Of a stretch of 64,000 bases of DNA, positions 10,409 to 21,897 are shown piece after piece; position 1 is the first letter of the stretch, and each line of letters opens with the position of its first letter. The DNA lies in the NCBI GenBank assembly GCA_001592805.2, contig CP051139.1, positions 4,154,001 to 4,218,000 on the forward strand, written 5' to 3'. This stretch comes from Peltaster fructicola. Its lineage: Eukaryota > Ascomycota > Dothideomycetes. The notes under the pieces were generated by a model. It saw only the letters and a program-made list of their open reading frames with translations. It ran no database searches and was not told the origin of the DNA. A program made the position numbers and the translations under genes.

Positions 10409-11932
10409 TTAGTGAATAGCAACGCAATGAGAGTATGATTTGCTAGTCCAGTCGGCCAGGGCGATCTTCTTGATGCCAAAGAGATCGGCAAAGAGATGGT
10501 TGTAGACATAGGCTGAGATAGCAATGCCCTGGCAAGTGCCACTGAGGCCACCCGAGAGTGAACCATTCTTGAACGAAGCGGATCCCTGGACACCTGCAGT
10601 GACCTGTACACCTGGCTGATCTACCAGTGCCACCTGCTTGTTGAACTTGGCAGGAGGAATGGACACACCAAAACCAAGGGAGTTAGTAAGGTGCAGGTCG
10701 AGAGTTGATGAGATCGAGCCGCTTGCGTCGAAGACTGGGTCAACATTGGGCTGCCAGCCAATGATGCTGTTGCTCGAGCCTCTTGACAATATCAAGAGTA
10801 GCCTGTACTTGTGGCCAGTGCAGCTTTGTGCCAACCTCGAGCTGTCCAGAGGCATCGACGGATACTGAACCACCTGCACCAAGGGTGAAGATGGGACCGA
10901 TACTGGCTATTTCCGGGATCGACAACCCTTCGATAGCAAGCTGAACCAGAGTAATCTCCTTCAGAGGTACCTTGACACCGACCTTGCCATCTAGACCAAA
11001 GACAGCAGCTGCGTTGAGGTTGCCATGCACGGAAAGACTGGCGGACTGGAGACCGTGTAGGATGGAGTACTCGATAGATCCCGTGAAGGTGATACTTGCA
11101 TCGGCACCACAGCCCACACAGTACGCTATGGAGAGTGTTAACACTGCAGGCAAATATTGCAAGAGAACTCACCTGAGACTTTCGAGTCTGAGTAGAGCTT
11201 GTATGCAGGTCCCCATGGTGATTGAGTATCGGCTGGGTACTTGCTGAAGGCAATGGTCTTCGACTTGGAGCCTCCGATACGCTTTTCGAGTGCCCCGTCA
11301 GAAGCTGTGGAGTTGTCAGCATCACTTCCGAGGCGGACACTGATCTAGACCCATATTAGCAACGTGCCGCCAGAGTGGATATCACATACAATGGTGTCGT
11401 TGTGGACAGCTTGCTCAAGCTGGATGTCCTGGTAGGTCACCACCATCGACAGAGTCTGTGGTGCATGACTGACAACTTTATGCACCAGAATGAAATCGTG
11501 AGTGCTGTCTGCAGTTCCAGTACCACAGGATTCAGAAAAGGTGACCATAGTGAAGAGTCCTGCTGTAGGCCATTTGGCAAATGCTTGGTTGAAGGCATCA
11601 TCGTTGGCGAATGTAACATGAGCTTGACCATTGCTACAGACAACATTGGTAATGGCTGATGCACCAACAGCATTGATGGCTGGATAGACAAGCTTCGGAA
11701 TCGCCACAGTGCCCGCTCCAGACTCAGTAGAGTAGTGCAAGTCGAGTGAAGACTGCGGCACAACTTGCTGAGCGACTGGTGGTTGAGCAGCCCACTGAGC
11801 AGGTCGCATCACAGCCATAGGATGTCCATCTGCGAGGCCGCTGTCGACACTTGTTAGTTCTGCAACCGGGACTGCGAGCGCTGGTGCAATGGCCGACAAA
11901 GCAAGGAAGCGGAGAGTATTTGTGAAAGTCAT
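10409..11932 (-). CDS. Secreted fungal protein of unknown function, with an apparent frameshift
   Basis: The ATG at 11932 opens a classical signal peptide (hydrophobic LRFLALSAIAPALAVPVAE), so the product should enter the secretory pathway. Introns at 11345-11389 and 11126-11172 have good donors and branch sites. The mature part is rich in beta-type repeats of Ser, Gly, Val and Thr. It resembles the large secreted or GPI-type fungal family carrying DUF7029/DUF7223 domains; I name these from memory and with low certainty. In the last exon the frame breaks near 10780. Upstream frame ending ...ATLDIVK and downstream frame starting ...SSNSIIGWQPNVDPV fit together by content but are offset by one base. 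A 58-nt intron at 10751-10808 (GTACAG...GGCAG) would also restore the frame, but its donor and branch site are weak. Predicted length is about 475 residues. No C-terminal GPI-like tail is visible. Confidence 0.72.
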
Positions 11933-11949
11933 CTTGAATAGCTTTGAAA

Positions 11950-11973
11950 GTGCTGATGCTGATGCTGATGCTG
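11950..11973 (+). repeat. Short (TGCTGA)n microsatellite in the leader of the secreted gene
   Basis: Four near-perfect copies of a 6-bp unit lie just upstream of the ATG at 11932 (minus strand), within the presumed 5' leader. Confidence 0.8.
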
Positions 11974-13760
11974 CACTGCCATGGTCGAGCATCAACCTTT
12001 TATATGCTGCCTTGTAGCCTGCTGCAATCTCAACTATCATTCCAGGTCGAGCATCACGCTCACCTTGATGTTGCAGAGAATGTGTCAAGCTGTCCGAAAA
12101 CTGCTATACATCGTCTGTCGTTGCCATCCACAAAGTCACGATGTAGTAGTGAAGTGTGAAGAAGGTCCCAGCTTTGACGCTGGAATGCTGTGCACAATCT
12201 TGAACATACCATGTCCAGAAAAGTGATTGGGCAGCTCACCATGTGGCTTGTCCTGGTCGAGCTGAACATCTGTTTAAGAGCTCGAAGGATACTGGAACCG
12301 TCCGTTTCTGAGCAAGGGCCATGAACACACTCCAGCTGAAGTTTGAGAGCTGGAAATCAAATGCCGCAAATTTGAGCTGCTCTTCGTCGTACAGATATAC
12401 AATGTGGTAGTGCATGGGTCTGGACCTGTGACAGGCATTTCTACCAGCGATAGCCGTCGTCGGTTTGAGACATTAGAGCTGTAGCTGATGGGACAGGCTG
12501 ACTGCTTGGCACTTTCCTTTGGGAAGGTGGCATTGCTTAATTGTGGTATGGAAGCATACAGACGCCTTGTTACCTTGCTTGTAGAGTCGTACCGCCCGCC
12601 TCATGTGCTTTGTCCGAAGCTTTCTAGAATCAATTTCTCGTTGGCATGTGCAGTCGTCTAGAGCTTGAGAGGCTGGGTAAAGCATCAAGAGTGAGCTGAA
12701 ATTGAGTTCGGGGTGCAAGTATCTGCACCCCTACTGTAGTAATCTCTTCAGCTGTCTATAGCCGGTAGATTGATGATCTCCAAGGAAACGTATGACGCTG
12801 GTACTAGTTGGAAATCAGTCAGCCAGTTCGTGATCATGCTAGCTCTTCTGCTTTGTGAGGTAGGGCAAGTCATCGACATTGCTGTTACAGCTGCTAGATG
12901 AGTCTTTGTAGCAATGGCTTGTGCATATCACACCAGGTGAGCACGGCATTGTGGCAATATGCTCCTCGCCGCAACCTTGGGCAAAAGACAAGAGTCCAGT
13001 TCATGTGCTGGAGTTGTTCCCTAGACACTTGCTGCTAAGCTCAAAGTGCTTAGCACGATATGAGAAGCTCAGATATCACCAGTATACCGGATCAACGTGT
13101 TCGGTGCAAGCGGCATTTGCCAGCTCGATGCCGATCAGTGTGGTGGGCGCAATACCCAGTGCTGCTGAAGAACAGTGAACGTCTACCGCCCGATGCACAA
13201 CGTCTCAGGATGGGACGGTCTCGCCGCTTCACCCTCTGTGGTGGCAACTAAGCTTGCTTCGTTCATCCGAACGAGGTGGCGCAGGTTGGCCTGTTGTCGA
13301 TGAGGCAGCTTCGCTGGAGGAGTCTTAAGGCTGTTGGACGGCCAGGAGTATCGAGCTATCATCTCATCGGATCTGCTCATAGACGAGACGGTGCTGCCTC
13401 TGCCAAAGCCAGGACACCTTACCAGCCTGCTACATACCTCGCAGAAATCTGTTATGTAGGAACATCGAGCTTTGTACCGACATGTTGCCGTCTTGTAGAG
13501 GGCTGATAATGGAGACATCAGCATGAAGTGGGATGCGGATCACGCTTTCTCGCGCGTGTCACGCGTTAGACCCTCATTAAACATTCAGCGAACGATAACG
13601 TCGACTACCCCTTTATCAAGCATGATACCTACGACAGAAGCCTTGACCCTCGGCAAATGTCGTTAGATGCACAGAAGATGCCATCAGACAGTGGCGACTG
13701 CATATCTGTCGACTGACTTCGTTCATCAGGACATTGCCTGCCCACACAGCAACCATCAAC
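11974..13760. other. Long intergenic region
   Basis: About 1.8 kb between divergent genes. Many short frames overlap on both strands (for example 12473-12718, 13183-13524, 13276-13506), with no domain, signal peptide or splice pattern. I see no gene, RNA or repeat I can support. It probably holds the two promoters. Confidence 0.45.
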
Positions 13761-15275
13761 ATGGACATCCCTCACGAGATTCCTGATATCGACAATAATA
13801 TTGCAATCAGGGAGGACTCCCCGCCACCGGAAGCGATCCCTCTGCCTGCTTTAGATGGAGTGCCGTCACTGGATCGCTCGGTTTCGACGCCTACAGCATC
13901 GTCCGTCTCGACATTATCCACCAGATCTCGCACGTCGAGACTCTCTGATGGCGCGACCACGGTGGTCAAGAGGCGGGGATACATGCGGCCTCAAGGCACG
14001 GCATTCGCAGACTCAGCCCGCAACAGAGACAGCGTGATGAGTCTTGGGAGTATCGCTCACATGCAGTATTACTTCGCTCGGACTGGTCTGCTTGATGGCA
14101 AAGGAGGTCAGCTTGCGAAGGGAGATCGTAAGAAGAGCGGTAGCGAGAAGGAAAATGTAGAGCCCGCCATCGCTGGAGACGACTTCACGTTATCGACATT
14201 GACCATCAATGATGGCGTATCGAACTATGCTGTGTCTGAGTCCGGATATGAACGGAGTATCGTCGATAGTCCAACGGAGATGGCTGATTGTGCCTGGGAC
14301 TCAACAGCTCCGCAGATGCTACCTCCCACTGTCAGCACATACAAGCAGAAGCCATCCTACACAGAGCCATTACCGGATATGCCGGTGCTTCGGCGCGAGC
14401 TGAAGGAAGCATTACAGGACGCTTGCAAAGTGCTGGAGGAATCTCAGAAGCAGGCGGTCCCATCTGAGACGCAGACAACTGATGGGTACTACGAGATTCA
14501 AGGTCTGCACCTGTTGGACATTATTACCTTGGCCATTCGAGCAGCAAAGATCTACTACACCTCACACTCCAACCATGACAGGCTCTATGCTATCAAGTCC
14601 GAACGACAGATCCGCTCAGACCTGTATCAAGTGCTGGAGATCCTCAAGAGAATGGCAGGTCGCAACTTCAAGGGAGGTATGCGAATGAACGAGCTGACTG
14701 GCATCGTAACCTGGATCGAGAGCATTGACAAGCTCATCAAGAAAGAAGAACAGCAGGAGCAGGAAGAAAGTGCAGAGCGAGAATCATGGACATGGCGCCA
14801 GGGCGATTGGACGGGTCGAGAGCGTGAGCGAGAGTTGCTCTTCTTGAGGTCCTTCGACCCAAGCTCCGAGCCACTACCCGAATGGCCGATCCTTGTGGAC
14901 TCAACACCCAGTACATTCCTACAAACACTGCAGGACGGGCAGCGCCTAGTGAAGTTGCACAATGCTCTGGTGGCACGATCGAAACGACGATTCGAGACCA
15001 TCAAAACCTGGCATACGGATGTAGCTAAGCCATATCGAATGGCAGAAAACTTGAGGTACTGGCAGAAAGCAGCAGAGCTCCGCTTTGACCTTCATCTGTC
15101 ACTGCCGATCATGGATGTCGTGCAGGGAAAGGCCTGGAAGACGTTCGACGAGGCAATACTCAAGTGGTCGCAGGGTGTGCGTGCTGAGCTCACGGACGAA
15201 TGGCACCAGGAAGAATTGGCCAGCAGCAATCGTGTTCAGCCTCCCGAAGTGAAGATTGAAGCAGAGGCTGATTAG
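13761..15275 (+). CDS. Conserved filamentous-fungal protein of unknown function
   Basis: A 504-residue single-exon frame. I use the ATG at 13761 (MDIPHEIPD); the frame upstream to 13734 starts with TTG. The first 220 residues are Ser/Thr/Pro-rich and probably disordered. From about residue 220 the protein becomes helical and charged, including a Glu/Gln-rich stretch (KKEEQQEQEESAERE). Its C-terminal 200 residues contain WPILVDSTPSTFLQTLQDG and a helix ending in WSQGVRAELTDEWHQEE. I do not recognise a named domain and infer no function. The structured C-terminal half and clean frame say the gene is real. It lies upstream of, and in the same direction as, KAR9, 0.7 kb apart. Confidence 0.8.
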   Translation: MDIPHEIPDIDNNIAIREDSPPPEAIPLPALDGVPSLDRSVSTPTASSVSTLSTRSRTSRLSDGATTVVKRRGYMRPQGTAFADSARNRDSVMSLGSIAHMQYYFARTGLLDGKGGQLAKGDRKKSGSEKENVEPAIAGDDFTLSTLTINDGVSNYAVSESGYERSIVDSPTEMADCAWDSTAPQMLPPTVSTYKQKPSYTEPLPDMPVLRRELKEALQDACKVLEESQKQAVPSETQTTDGYYEIQGLHLLDIITLAIRAAKIYYTSHSNHDRLYAIKSERQIRSDLYQVLEILKRMAGRNFKGGMRMNELTGIVTWIESIDKLIKKEEQQEQEESAERESWTWRQGDWTGRERERELLFLRSFDPSSEPLPEWPILVDSTPSTFLQTLQDGQRLVKLHNALVARSKRRFETIKTWHTDVAKPYRMAENLRYWQKAAELRFDLHLSLPIMDVVQGKAWKTFDEAILKWSQGVRAELTDEWHQEELASSNRVQPPEVKIEAEAD

Positions 15276-16013
15276 GAGGATACAAGCATATAATGGATGA
15301 TGTGACGAAGGAACAGGCTTGATTTGGAGGCATGCATGTCACACAAGTGTGGCTAGAGCATATGATGGTTCGTCAAGCATTTACGAAGATACCCAGAATG
15401 ATGCATGAACGGAGGATATATATACACTGGTGAACAACGCATGTTCTCATTGCTCTACCAGCACAGTCGTAGTACTGTAGTGCTTGTTTCACCTTGTGTC
15501 GCGATCAACACAACAACGCGCTGCTTTGTTTGTTGCCCCTTCAACCATACCCCGTAGATCCACTTGCATCACATCCGCAACTCTAAATACTTCGAGCTCG
15601 CTTGGCCGCATGTCACAAACACGAGAACCACGTTTTGCGACGCAAGGGCGAGCTTTCAACGACGACCACGATCCAACAAATATACGGATGGCTTTTCTTC
15701 GCTCGGTGAGTGCTTGAGAAGGCGTTGTGTTGGCCATCTGACATTGGCGGCCCGATTTGCAGGCTACAGCATTGTTGGCCAAGGCACGGTTCCTGTGACA
15801 TCGGGCTGACGAGATCATTGTAGTGATTGACACGATCCACTCTTCCGTTCTGCGAGCAACATCACAACCAACCTCAGCGGACTGGTGAAATCAACAAATT
15901 CCCAGCTTTTCACTAGCAATCTGGGCAGGAAGCGAGGTACTGAAAGTGGGCAGCGCAGTGAAGAGCGAAGATATAGGCTGTACAGACTGCTGCTTGCATA
16001 GCCCGGAAGGGCC
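15276..16013. other. Intergenic upstream of KAR9
   Basis: About 0.74 kb holding the 3' flank of the unknown gene and the KAR9 promoter. Overlapping short frames at 15484-15840 on both strands show no gene features. Confidence 0.55.
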
Positions 16014-18557
16014 ATGCCTGGCGGCGTAAGGCTCAGCGGTGGACCTGTCCTCTCAGAAACCGAACACTCCACATGGGAAAGCGAGGTCTCATCAGTGCTG
16101 AGCATTGGAGACCGAATCGTCTTGTCTGACACCGAGGACGAGCTTGTCGACAAGCAGAAGTACTGTCTACCAGATGTTGGTAAGACCAGACTGGATCTAC
16201 ACACCAAGGAGCCACTGAGCCCGACGGCCAGACAGGTCCTACGATCACCACTTCGATCGCCGAGCAAGAGAAGCATGACAACACCGACAGAAGCACCACT
16301 GCGGGGATCGCCATTGCGGCGAGAACATTCCTGGGGCAGTGCTCGATGGAATGCCAGTGCTGAGAATCTTGGTCCAAGCAGCGATGGCGAGCACATGGCC
16401 TCAGACATGTCAAGAGCAGGTTCGATATACTCTCTGTCGCGCGTGAGCTTTGCTGGACAGCTTTCACAGCTAACGAACATCCGACTGCCCGATGCCACAT
16501 CGCTAGCTAGACGAATCTCGTCAATACCCACAAGCTCAGAAGCGGCAAGAAGCCTTGCAGATGCTTCTGAGCAGATACGACTATGGATCGGAAAGGCCTC
16601 CGAAGTGCTGCAAGGTCTCAATGCTGATGACGATGTGGAGTGGGCCGCAGCAGGAGGCCGAGATGGCATTGAGGAGGTCGATCAGGCTATCAGTCGATTC
16701 GAGAAGCTTGTCGATGTCTATGTTCAGTCCATTGAACGATTGCAAACACGAGACGATGTTGCCTCTCTATCGGCCGCAGAGCTTACTGGCAGCGTCAAAC
16801 AGATGGAAGCCATTATCGCCAGCTGGCGGCAGATCAAGGACACTCTCAAGAACACCAAGACACAAGTAGAGATGGCGTTAGAATGGGAGCAGTTGTGGAA
16901 TACCGTGCTTGGCGAGATCGCCCAAGAGCTCGAAGCTTTGAACAGACACATCTTTGAGATGGAAGAGAAGCGACATGAAGGTGCTGCAACGTTGTTCGGT
17001 TCGAGAGATCACATTGATCTTCACGCACTGGAAGCCATAGTGGAAGAGCAGCCAGGTCGTGCTTGGCGCAACAGCCAGATCCTTAACATGACGACTCCAC
17101 CTCTGCTCTCACCTGGGCTTCCCCTGCAGACCACAGCTTTTCCCGACACCAAAGAGGACGAGTCCTCATTGCTTTCGCTATTCGCGCGGATGCAGCCGTT
17201 ACGAGCACAACTAGACTTCCTACCGATGAGATTGTCGACCTTCACTATCCGTGGCAAGACGTCCCTCCCCACAGCCCGTCAAGAGCTAGAGGATCGTCGC
17301 ACAGAGCTTGAGAAGAAGTGGAAGAAGCTCGAGGCCGACGCCGATGGTCTACGTCGCGAGCTCGGCGAGGACAAATGGACGATCGTCTTCAAGAATGCTG
17401 GTCGACAAGCAATGAAGATGTGTGAGTCTATCACACGAAGCTACAACAAGCTCCTGGATGGTCTCGACGCAGGCGAGCAGACCACCAACACCATTGCAAT
17501 CACTAAGAAGGCAGAGAGCTATGAGCAAAAGAAGGTACACTACTCACCCGCCGTCGAGCGAGTGCTTGCGATCGTCGACCGCGGCATATCAGAACGACTC
17601 ACTGTGAACGGTGAGATCTTGCGTTTGCAAGCCGACATGAAACAGAAGTGGACTCAGCTGCAGGCAAACATGAAGGAAATGGACTCTGTGCTGGAAGAGG
17701 TCAACAACGAAGCCAAAGGCCGACAACTTCGCGATTCGGTGTCCACAGTCATGTCTAGCGAACGCTCGCTAGGCAGTAGCCTTGTAGAGACACCCACCAG
17801 CTCTCCTGCAAGCAGTGTCATTGGTGGAAGTCGCAAGAATAGCTTTCAAGGTTCGAGGACACCTACACCAATGATCAGCACAAAGTCGATCCCAGTACTG
17901 ATCACACCGAGCACCGGACGAAGTTCAGTCTATGCACCATCCACAAGCTCCATCCCACGTCGAGCGTTGTTAAATCGTCACTCAGTGGTGGACCTGCGCG
18001 GAAGTCCTTCGCCTGCTCCATCAACAACAGTTCAATGGCCCAGTCGTCCTCCCCTGAAACAAGACAATAGGCCTAGATGGAACACTTCAGTCAAGTCTTC
18101 ACAGCGGGACTTCACATCGTTAGCAGCCCATGAGCCTTCTCCATATGCCAAATCGTCGGTCACACCAAAAGCTCCCACAGTCCGTGCCGGCAGTGCCATG
18201 AGGAACACGCCTCCGGGTCATCGTGTGGTCAGCGAGCCAGTGAAGCCGGTCAGCAAACTTTCGTTCTCCACCTCGACTGCAGATCGGAAGTCCTCACTGC
18301 CAGTTCCGGCGAGTCCATCTGTGAGAGCTGCAAGTGCCCTAGGTTATAAAACCGCTGCTAGCGGGCGCAGGAGTCGGCTCAGCACAATATTGGCACAGGT
18401 GTCAGATGGCAATGAGGCTGACAACGAGTCGCCAAGTCGACGTGTATCATCGCCACTTGAGCGCAACGGCAGACGAAGTAGCATGTTGCCCTTGAGAGGC
18501 CGCACTGACGAGTTGACTCCAGCCAGAGCTGGCGCTGAAAGACCGGCATGGCGTTGA
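16014..18557 (+). CDS. KAR9: Karyogamy / spindle-positioning protein Kar9
   Basis: An 847-residue single-exon protein of the fungal KAR9 family. Kar9 links the EB1 protein Bim1 on astral microtubule ends to type V myosin and orients the spindle and nucleus. A disordered N-terminus carries SPxR-type sites (SPLRSPSKR). The helical KAR9 domain runs from about residue 150 to 590 and includes SLARRISSIP, EVDQAISRFEKLVDVYVQSI and LEWEQLWNTVLGEIAQELEA, which are coiled-coil-like. The C-terminal basic, Ser/Pro-rich tail has SxIP-like motifs (TKSIP and SSIPRR) of the kind that bind EB1. Many S/T-P sites suggest cyclin-dependent phosphorylation, as known in yeast. It is convergent with the next gene, 223 bp away. 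Confidence 0.9.
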   Translation: MPGGVRLSGGPVLSETEHSTWESEVSSVLSIGDRIVLSDTEDELVDKQKYCLPDVGKTRLDLHTKEPLSPTARQVLRSPLRSPSKRSMTTPTEAPLRGSPLRREHSWGSARWNASAENLGPSSDGEHMASDMSRAGSIYSLSRVSFAGQLSQLTNIRLPDATSLARRISSIPTSSEAARSLADASEQIRLWIGKASEVLQGLNADDDVEWAAAGGRDGIEEVDQAISRFEKLVDVYVQSIERLQTRDDVASLSAAELTGSVKQMEAIIASWRQIKDTLKNTKTQVEMALEWEQLWNTVLGEIAQELEALNRHIFEMEEKRHEGAATLFGSRDHIDLHALEAIVEEQPGRAWRNSQILNMTTPPLLSPGLPLQTTAFPDTKEDESSLLSLFARMQPLRAQLDFLPMRLSTFTIRGKTSLPTARQELEDRRTELEKKWKKLEADADGLRRELGEDKWTIVFKNAGRQAMKMCESITRSYNKLLDGLDAGEQTTNTIAITKKAESYEQKKVHYSPAVERVLAIVDRGISERLTVNGEILRLQADMKQKWTQLQANMKEMDSVLEEVNNEAKGRQLRDSVSTVMSSERSLGSSLVETPTSSPASSVIGGSRKNSFQGSRTPTPMISTKSIPVLITPSTGRSSVYAPSTSSIPRRALLNRHSVVDLRGSPSPAPSTTVQWPSRPPLKQDNRPRWNTSVKSSQRDFTSLAAHEPSPYAKSSVTPKAPTVRAGSAMRNTPPGHRVVSEPVKPVSKLSFSTSTADRKSSLPVPASPSVRAASALGYKTAASGRRSRLSTILAQVSDGNEADNESPSRRVSSPLERNGRRSSMLPLRGRTDELTPARAGAERPAWR

Positions 18558-18780
18558 TAAGCTGTGCCTACGTGAGCATACTCGCGGTTGTCACATTGAG
18601 CATTCTCGGATCGCTACAGCATCATCTGTATACTACATTTCTCGGAGTTTGGGACAGCGTAGTTAGATACCCTCGCATGTAAGTGTTACTGCTGCAAGAG
18701 ATTATGAGCTATGAAAATGCACTTCATTCATCATGTCTATCATCATCTGCAAGCTGATCGTAACTCTTCATCATAATTCA

Positions 18781-21700
18781 TCATCGTCTCGATCGTCTCT
18801 CTGAACGACCATTGTCATCGTTCCCTTGCAAAAGCTCTCCAGCTATGCCATGTAGGATCTGCTCTATCATGCCTCCACCAATTGTGTCGCGTTCACGGCT
18901 TCCTCGCGAGCTATTGCCATGACTGCTGCCGCCGAAGATTCCACTCATGCGAGTGACAAGATCGCTTCCATGAGTGTCTACTCTGCGATTACCGTGCTCG
19001 TCGAAGCGTGCAGGCAAGTCTACAGTAAGATCACTGTCAGAGTCCGCAGCTCTCCTTTCGTACGGATCGTTCATGAGTGTACTTGACGGACGTCGATCTC
19101 GACTCCTGCCGACTCTGTGTTCATCATACGGTCCATCTCTACTGTCCTCCACAATGTCTGCCGTACTGGGCTGCCGATGACGTGTTGCATCATCAGGCGA
19201 ATGCACAACGTTCGAGCCAAGATCGAACCTGACTCTCGAGGTAGAGCGAGCTCGTGGCGTCGAGGAGCCACTCCGCCCTGCATTCATCCTTCCTCCTTCT
19301 AAACGATCTAGATAAGATATACTGTCAGCCAAGCTCTCGAAAGCCACCTGCGTTTGCCTTGCTAGTGGCGGTGTCGAAGGATTCACATCCAAAGACGTAT
19401 TCGCTCTTTCTGTGGTGTCCTCGGGAGCAGGACGTTCATTGACAGGAGGAGTACTCACATTTCCAGGATCAGCTCGTGCGTGTTCTCGAGCTTGTCTCAT
19501 CTCTCGATCTTCTTGGCGTTCTCGTGCCTCAGCCGTCTGGTGTGTCTGGTCGGCGAAACGTACGTCGCCTGCGAATGTGTCGTGAGGATTTGGTGCACCT
19601 AAAGTTGCGTTGGACTCACTATATGGCTCACGTGGGGCGCCAGCTTGGGAATAGTTTGCTGGATTGTAAGGAGCGTAGCTATCGTTATAGTCCTTCTGAT
19701 CGATAGCAGCACGGTCGTCAGTCGGCGGAGGCGGGAAGTAATTGCTGTTGGGGTAGCCATTACCACCTTGTGGTGGTGGTGTGATGTAGTCTCCGTGTGG
19801 ATAGTCTTCGGAGTACCGATCATCGTCATAACGGCCTATGAGGTCAGTAATCAGGTGTTTGTTAGCTCTTCAGCACTCACGATCTCTGCCCACTCTGCTA
19901 CGAGATCGACTTCGATCTCGTGAGAACTCATGTGCAGCTGCTGCACCTGCGACTGCGCCGGCGGCTGCTGGCGCAAGGTCTCGTGCACGACTCCTGCTAC
20001 GTCGTCTGTTGTCTGGGCTTCCACCTACTGACATGTCCCGACGTCGGTACGAGCCAGGTGCCTCGTCATCATAGTAGCCTCTCTGACCATCTCGTTGGAT
20101 CGGATCATTGCCGTATGCAACCATTGAACCATCGCGTCTCCGACCGTCGTCGATAGCGTACGGTGGGACAGATCGACTTCTGCTGCGATGACGACCACGA
20201 TTCCTCTCGTCTTCGATGATCTGTTGACGTGTCTCCTCCTTGTTTGCTTTGTTCCTCTCGTACAAGCCCGCAAGAGCGGCACCACCGAGACCCGCTGCAA
20301 CGATAGGTACACCGGTACGCACGCGAGACTTGCTACGCTCGCGACCTCCACGGGACTTTGACCTCATACGATCCCAGATACCTGCTGCGGCGGCTGATGC
20401 TGCACCTGCTGCGGCGATGCGTCTGTTGCGCTGACCAGCATCTGTATGTTTGCTATCGTCTTCGGTATAGCGTGAGCCTACGCTGGAATGACGACGCCTT
20501 GATCGCGAGCGATGCCGACCTCCATGCTCGTTGATAATAACAGTTTCCTTGTTCTTCTCACCAGACTTCTTGATTGCATAGCCTGCCAGTGCTCCAACGG
20601 CGGCAATGGCGGCGAGACCACCCAACTTTTGAGCTCTTGATTTTGACTTCGAGCGTGAACGCTCGCGATGTTCCTCCCGTTCGTACGAACGCGACCTATG
20701 TCGATGGCTTCGCCTGTGACTACGATCGTCGTCATCTTCCCACTCTCGACGTCGCGAAGAGCCACGAAGACTTCGTGCACGACTGATTGCTTCTGCACCG
20801 AGTGCACCGAGTGCTGCACCACCAAGGAGATTGCGTCCACCGTGGCGGTCCTCTTTACCTTGACTCTTGCGGTGCTGTCGTATGATTGCAGCACCAGCAG
20901 CTCCGGCAAGAGCACCCTCAGCAAGGTGTAGTCTATGATGTGGATTCTTCTCGTCTTCGACGTATCGTTCTCTTCGAACGTACTCGTAGCTGTCGTCACT
21001 GCTGTACTGCGAAGCACTGTCGCTTGGCTTAACTTCGTCATCGCGACGTCTAACTTCTCGAATGCGTCGCTCATAGTAGTAGTCCTCTTCTTGCGGCTTC
21101 TGTACCTCTGACTTGGTCGACTTGACGATTGACTTGACGGTGGATGCTGGCGGCGGTGGCGGTGTATCTTCTTTGACAACAAGCTGCTGGTCTTCCTTCA
21201 CCTCTTCCCGCTCAATGATCTCGTAGGCAGGCTCTTCACGACGGATGATGATCTGTGGTGCACGTCTCTCCTCCCGGATTATGATAGGTTGAGGTGCTGA
21301 TTCGCGAATGATGATAGGTTGTGGTTGGCCATAGTAGTCGGTTGTCTTGCTGTAGCGCTCGACATCAAAGTCTCGTTCACGTGTCATTGTGCGAGGAGGC
21401 GAGTATTCGCGATCACGCTCGAAGCGATACTCTCTGACCCTCTCTTCTCCTGGTGGAGAAGGTGCTCGCACCAAATCACGTTCTCGGTCGACAACTCGGT
21501 AGTCTCCTCGACTGCCAATGCCAGAACGTCGATCATAGTCGTTGTCTCGTTCTCTCTCGATGATACGATAGGTGACATCTCGTCGTTCTGGCTCCCTTTC
21601 CCGTTCTCTCTCGGTAGTGCGCTCGGTGATGCGTACGTCGACCTCTTCCCTTCGATCGGATGAGCGATCGCTGTGTCGAGTGCCAACTTCACTCCGACCG

Positions 21701-21897
21701 CCTCGATGATCATCCTTGCGCTCTCGTCGGATCACGATCTTCTCTTCTTCCACATCATCGTGTACAGCGCTACGATCGTCGCGATCAGGGACCTGGTAGC
21801 GCTTGATTGTGGTGTATGATCTCCGTTGTGGCTCCTCATATGTGTCGACTTCTCTTTCGCGCTCGCGATAGACGACTCGCTCTCCTCGGACTGACAT
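18781..21897 (-). CDS. Arg/Ser/Glu-rich DUF3824-like protein
   Basis: Two exons with a 45-nt intron (19836-19880, GTGAGT...CATAG) give 1023 residues. The N-terminal third is extremely charged (many RERERE and EEEKIVIRRER runs, and YDRRSG-type repeats). The central part alternates RS-rich stretches with short Gly/Ala-rich hydrophobic segments: GALAGAAGAAIIRQHRKSQ, GGAALGALGAEAISRA, LAAIAAVGALAGYAIKK, AGAASAAAAGIWDRM, GLGGAALAGLYERNKANKE and AGAVAGAAAAHEFSR. This alternation is what I recall of Pezizomycotina proteins annotated DUF3824. No enzyme motif is present. Function is unknown. A membrane-associated or organelle scaffold role is speculation based only on the segments. Confidence 0.82.

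Noticed and set aside
13734-13760. Nine-codon N-terminal extension of the unknown protein
   Set aside because: It begins with TTG. The first ATG is at 13761, so the extension was dropped.
20478-21182. 234-codon minus-strand frame inside the DUF3824-like gene
   Set aside because: It is an alternative frame of Arg-rich repetitive coding DNA on the same strand. The main frame is longer, starts with ATG and splices cleanly.
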